Below are positions 63,991 to 64,000 of a DNA stretch of 64,000 nt, piece by piece. The stretch is from Astropecten irregularis (lineage: Eukaryota > Echinodermata > Asteroidea > Paxillosida > Astropectinidae), in the NCBI GenBank assembly GCA_963971285.1, contig OZ020244.1, positions 3,906,001-3,970,000 on the forward strand, given 5' to 3'. The position numbers were made by a program, and so were the translations under genes. The notes under the pieces are model-generated. The model was given only the letters and a program-made list of their open reading frames with translations. It was not told where the DNA came from and did no database searches. Every line of letters begins with the position of its first letter. The first letter of the stretch is position 1.

Positions 63991-64000
63991 TTTAAGCAGC

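Overview
This is a eukaryotic, metazoan window: introns with GT/AG borders, a large amine-type GPCR, a RING-CH ubiquitin ligase, and a dense load of short inverted-repeat transposons (MITEs), tRNA-derived SINE pieces and minisatellites. The mix suggests a marine invertebrate deuterostome, most likely an echinoderm and possibly a sea star. That assignment is inference. No bacterial-type gene, operon or CRISPR array is visible.

Only two genes are supported. On the + strand, 31967-34519 is a single-exon class A GPCR of 850 codons. Its TM6-TM7 segment is closest to histamine H1 receptors, and its third intracellular loop is about 490 residues. On the - strand, three exons between 57920 and 54837 encode the C-terminal part of a MARCH-family (RING-CH, two-TM) E3 ubiquitin ligase. 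Its 5' exon(s) were not found. The two genes are about 20 kb apart with a repeat desert between them, and nothing suggests they work together.

The rest is repeats. (1) A superfamily of ~350 bp MITEs (called A, B and C here) with TTAA target duplications has more than 30 copies. All share one half and differ in the other. (2) Family G is ~240 bp with ends like GGGGTCAATTTCATAGAGCT. Family F is ~140 bp with ends like GGTCGATTTCACGAAGC. Family D is ~430 bp with TA-flanked ends and many AAGTCGACTT palindromes. (3) Four copies of an element H carry expanding GAGCCT hexamers inside the ends. (4) A 60-bp minisatellite occurs in six arrays plus one solo copy. (5) A 21-bp array lies at 16.7-17.6 kb, an 89-bp array at 58.0-59.2 kb and a GCGTA-rich tract at 19.65-19.95 kb. 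(6) Single MITEs with readable target duplications include a Harbinger-like one (TTA) and one with a 10-bp duplication.

The most interesting signal is RNA-level. The 60-bp minisatellite unit can be folded into a hammerhead-ribozyme layout with a minimal helix III. A separate repeat at 48083-48126 (- strand) has the exact hammerhead core words with a 5-bp stem I and a 6-bp stem II, and a broken relative lies at 4102-4139. This is the architecture known from Penelope-like retroelements and retrozymes. A lone 60-bp unit inserted in a MITE with a ~9-bp duplication suggests the unit itself has been mobile.

Region by region: 0-5 kb D/A/B/F/G MITEs; 5-10 kb B, H, C, G and A elements; 10-15 kb the 60-bp arrays and a SINE; 15-20 kb G/A nest, 21-bp array, F copies and GCGTA tract; 20-30 kb a TTAA element pair, A copies, a 60-bp array, a hexamer element and hAT-like units; 30-35 kb D and A copies, then the GPCR; 35-54 kb MITEs and mostly anonymous DNA; 54.7-58 kb the MARCH gene with MITE-filled introns; 58-64 kb the 89-bp array and nested MITEs.
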